The position numbers were made by a program, and so were the translations under genes. A stretch of 64,000 nt of DNA from Levilactobacillus mulengensis (GTDB taxonomy: Bacteria; Bacillota; Bacilli; Lactobacillales; Lactobacillaceae), in assembly GCF_003946045.1 (NCBI RefSeq), contig NZ_RHNW01000009.1:1-64000 (forward strand), given 5' to 3'. The notes under the pieces are model-generated. The model made no database searches, was not told the origin of the DNA, and saw only the letters and a program-made list of their open reading frames with translations. Shown here in pieces: positions 63,688 through 64,000 of this stretch (positions are counted from its first letter, which is position 1; each line of letters opens with the position of its first letter).

Positions 63688-63798
63688 TTGACCTCCTGCC
63701 AAAAAGCAGGTATTATGTTTTTTGGGCTCCTTGCTACTTGTAGCGAGGACAACTGGACGGTAAGCTCCCTATTCGCAATGGATAGGGAGCTTTTTTTA
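63688..63798 (+). promoter_or_regulatory. pyrG promoter and CTP-sensing attenuator leader
   Basis: -35 TTGACC (63688-63693), 17-base spacer, -10 TATTAT (63711-63716). The predicted start is G63724, so the RNA begins GGGCTCC. A terminator follows at 63762-63798 (AAGCTCCCTAT / ATAGGGAGCTT, T run). This is the B. subtilis pyrG arrangement: at low CTP polymerase stutters and adds G residues at GGGC. The G-rich 5' end then pairs with GCTCCC of the terminator arm and lets transcription continue. Confidence 0.88.
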
Positions 63799-63838
63799 TA
63801 GTTTTCCGACCCTAAATAATCTTACGAGGAGTTTGCAC

Positions 63839-64000
63839 ATGACCAAATATATTTTTGTGACTGGCGGCGTGGTTTCATCACTAGGTAAGGGGATTGTGGC
63901 CGCTTCCCTAGGACGGTTGTTAAAAAACCGTGGTTTAAACGTGACCATTCAAAAATTCGATCCTTACATTAACGTGGATCCCGGCACGATGAACCCCTAC
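63839..64000 (+). CDS. pyrG: CTP synthase, 5' part
   Basis: The first 54 codons are in the window, from ATG 63839 with GAGGAG upstream: [54 protein letters not shown]. This is the N-terminal synthetase domain with the P-loop-like [10 protein letters not shown]. The enzyme makes CTP from UTP and glutamine. Its rest lies beyond the window. It is regulated by the CTP-sensing leader just upstream. Confidence 0.97.
   Translation, partial: MTKYIFVTGGVVSSLGKGIVAASLGRLLKNRGLNVTIQKFDPYINVDPGTMNPY

Noticed and set aside
63694-63710. CCTGC/GCAGG hairpin between rpoE and pyrG as rpoE terminator
   Set aside because: It lies exactly in the spacer of the pyrG promoter and has only a weak T run; a dual role is possible but not supported.

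Overview
The window looks like the chromosome of a lactic acid bacterium of the family Lactobacillaceae, most likely a Levilactobacillus-type species. This is inferred from gene content and order (trpS, mvaA, metG-tatD-rnmV-ksgA-veg-ispE, purR-glmU-prs, ywiB-rpoE-pyrG), from strong Gram-positive ribosome binding sites, from the LPQ-type sorting signal and from the isoprimeverose (xyl) locus. Base composition appears to be slightly above 50% GC. No assembly or taxonomy search was possible.

Layout: the window opens at the 3' end of a 5S rRNA gene with a tRNA-Thr. Next come a secreted-protein cluster (CAP protein and two C39-like peptidases, one frameshifted), a 1107-residue repetitive wall adhesin and a 59-codon gene (0.5-7 kb). 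7-19 kb carries accessory housekeeping: Nudix, DUF421/DUF3290, transporters, a disulfide oxidoreductase, a Na+/H+ antiporter, HelD and an alcohol dehydrogenase. 19-35 kb is largely core: T-box-trpS, ppx, mvaA, sirtuin, metG, tatD-rnmV-ksgA, veg, ispE. It is interrupted by an AT-richer ImmA/IrrE-FRG gene pair next to a DNA glycosylase gene that lacks a normal start codon. 35-45 kb is carbohydrate metabolism: a divergent alpha-xyloside locus with cre sites and a candidate XylR operator, and a 6-phospho-beta-glucosidase with a broken ROK kinase. 45-56 kb holds pyrD with a PyrR-type leader, a Zur-box zinc ABC operon, and purR-glmU-prs. 56-64 kb has gene remnants, solo regulators, a minus-strand lipoate ligase/HD/HAD/HAD operon, and ywiB-rpoE-pyrG with a CTP-attenuation leader.

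The most unusual content is intergenic. About fourteen copies of a ~185-base structured element (family 1, two subtypes), plus fragments, occupy most of the larger gaps between 11 and 50 kb. Aligning copies by eye shows helices whose sequence changes while pairing is kept, which is the signature of a conserved RNA (or single-stranded DNA) structure. In several copies the outermost stem runs into the last codons of the upstream gene. A second, unrelated structured repeat (family 2) lies downstream of the zinc operon and of prs and also shows compensatory changes. I recognise neither as a named RNA class.

Regulation visible from sequence: tryptophan (T-box), uracil nucleotides (PyrR hairpin at pyrD), CTP (pyrG leader), purines (PurBox at purR), zinc (Zur palindrome) and carbon catabolite control (two cre sites at the xyl locus).
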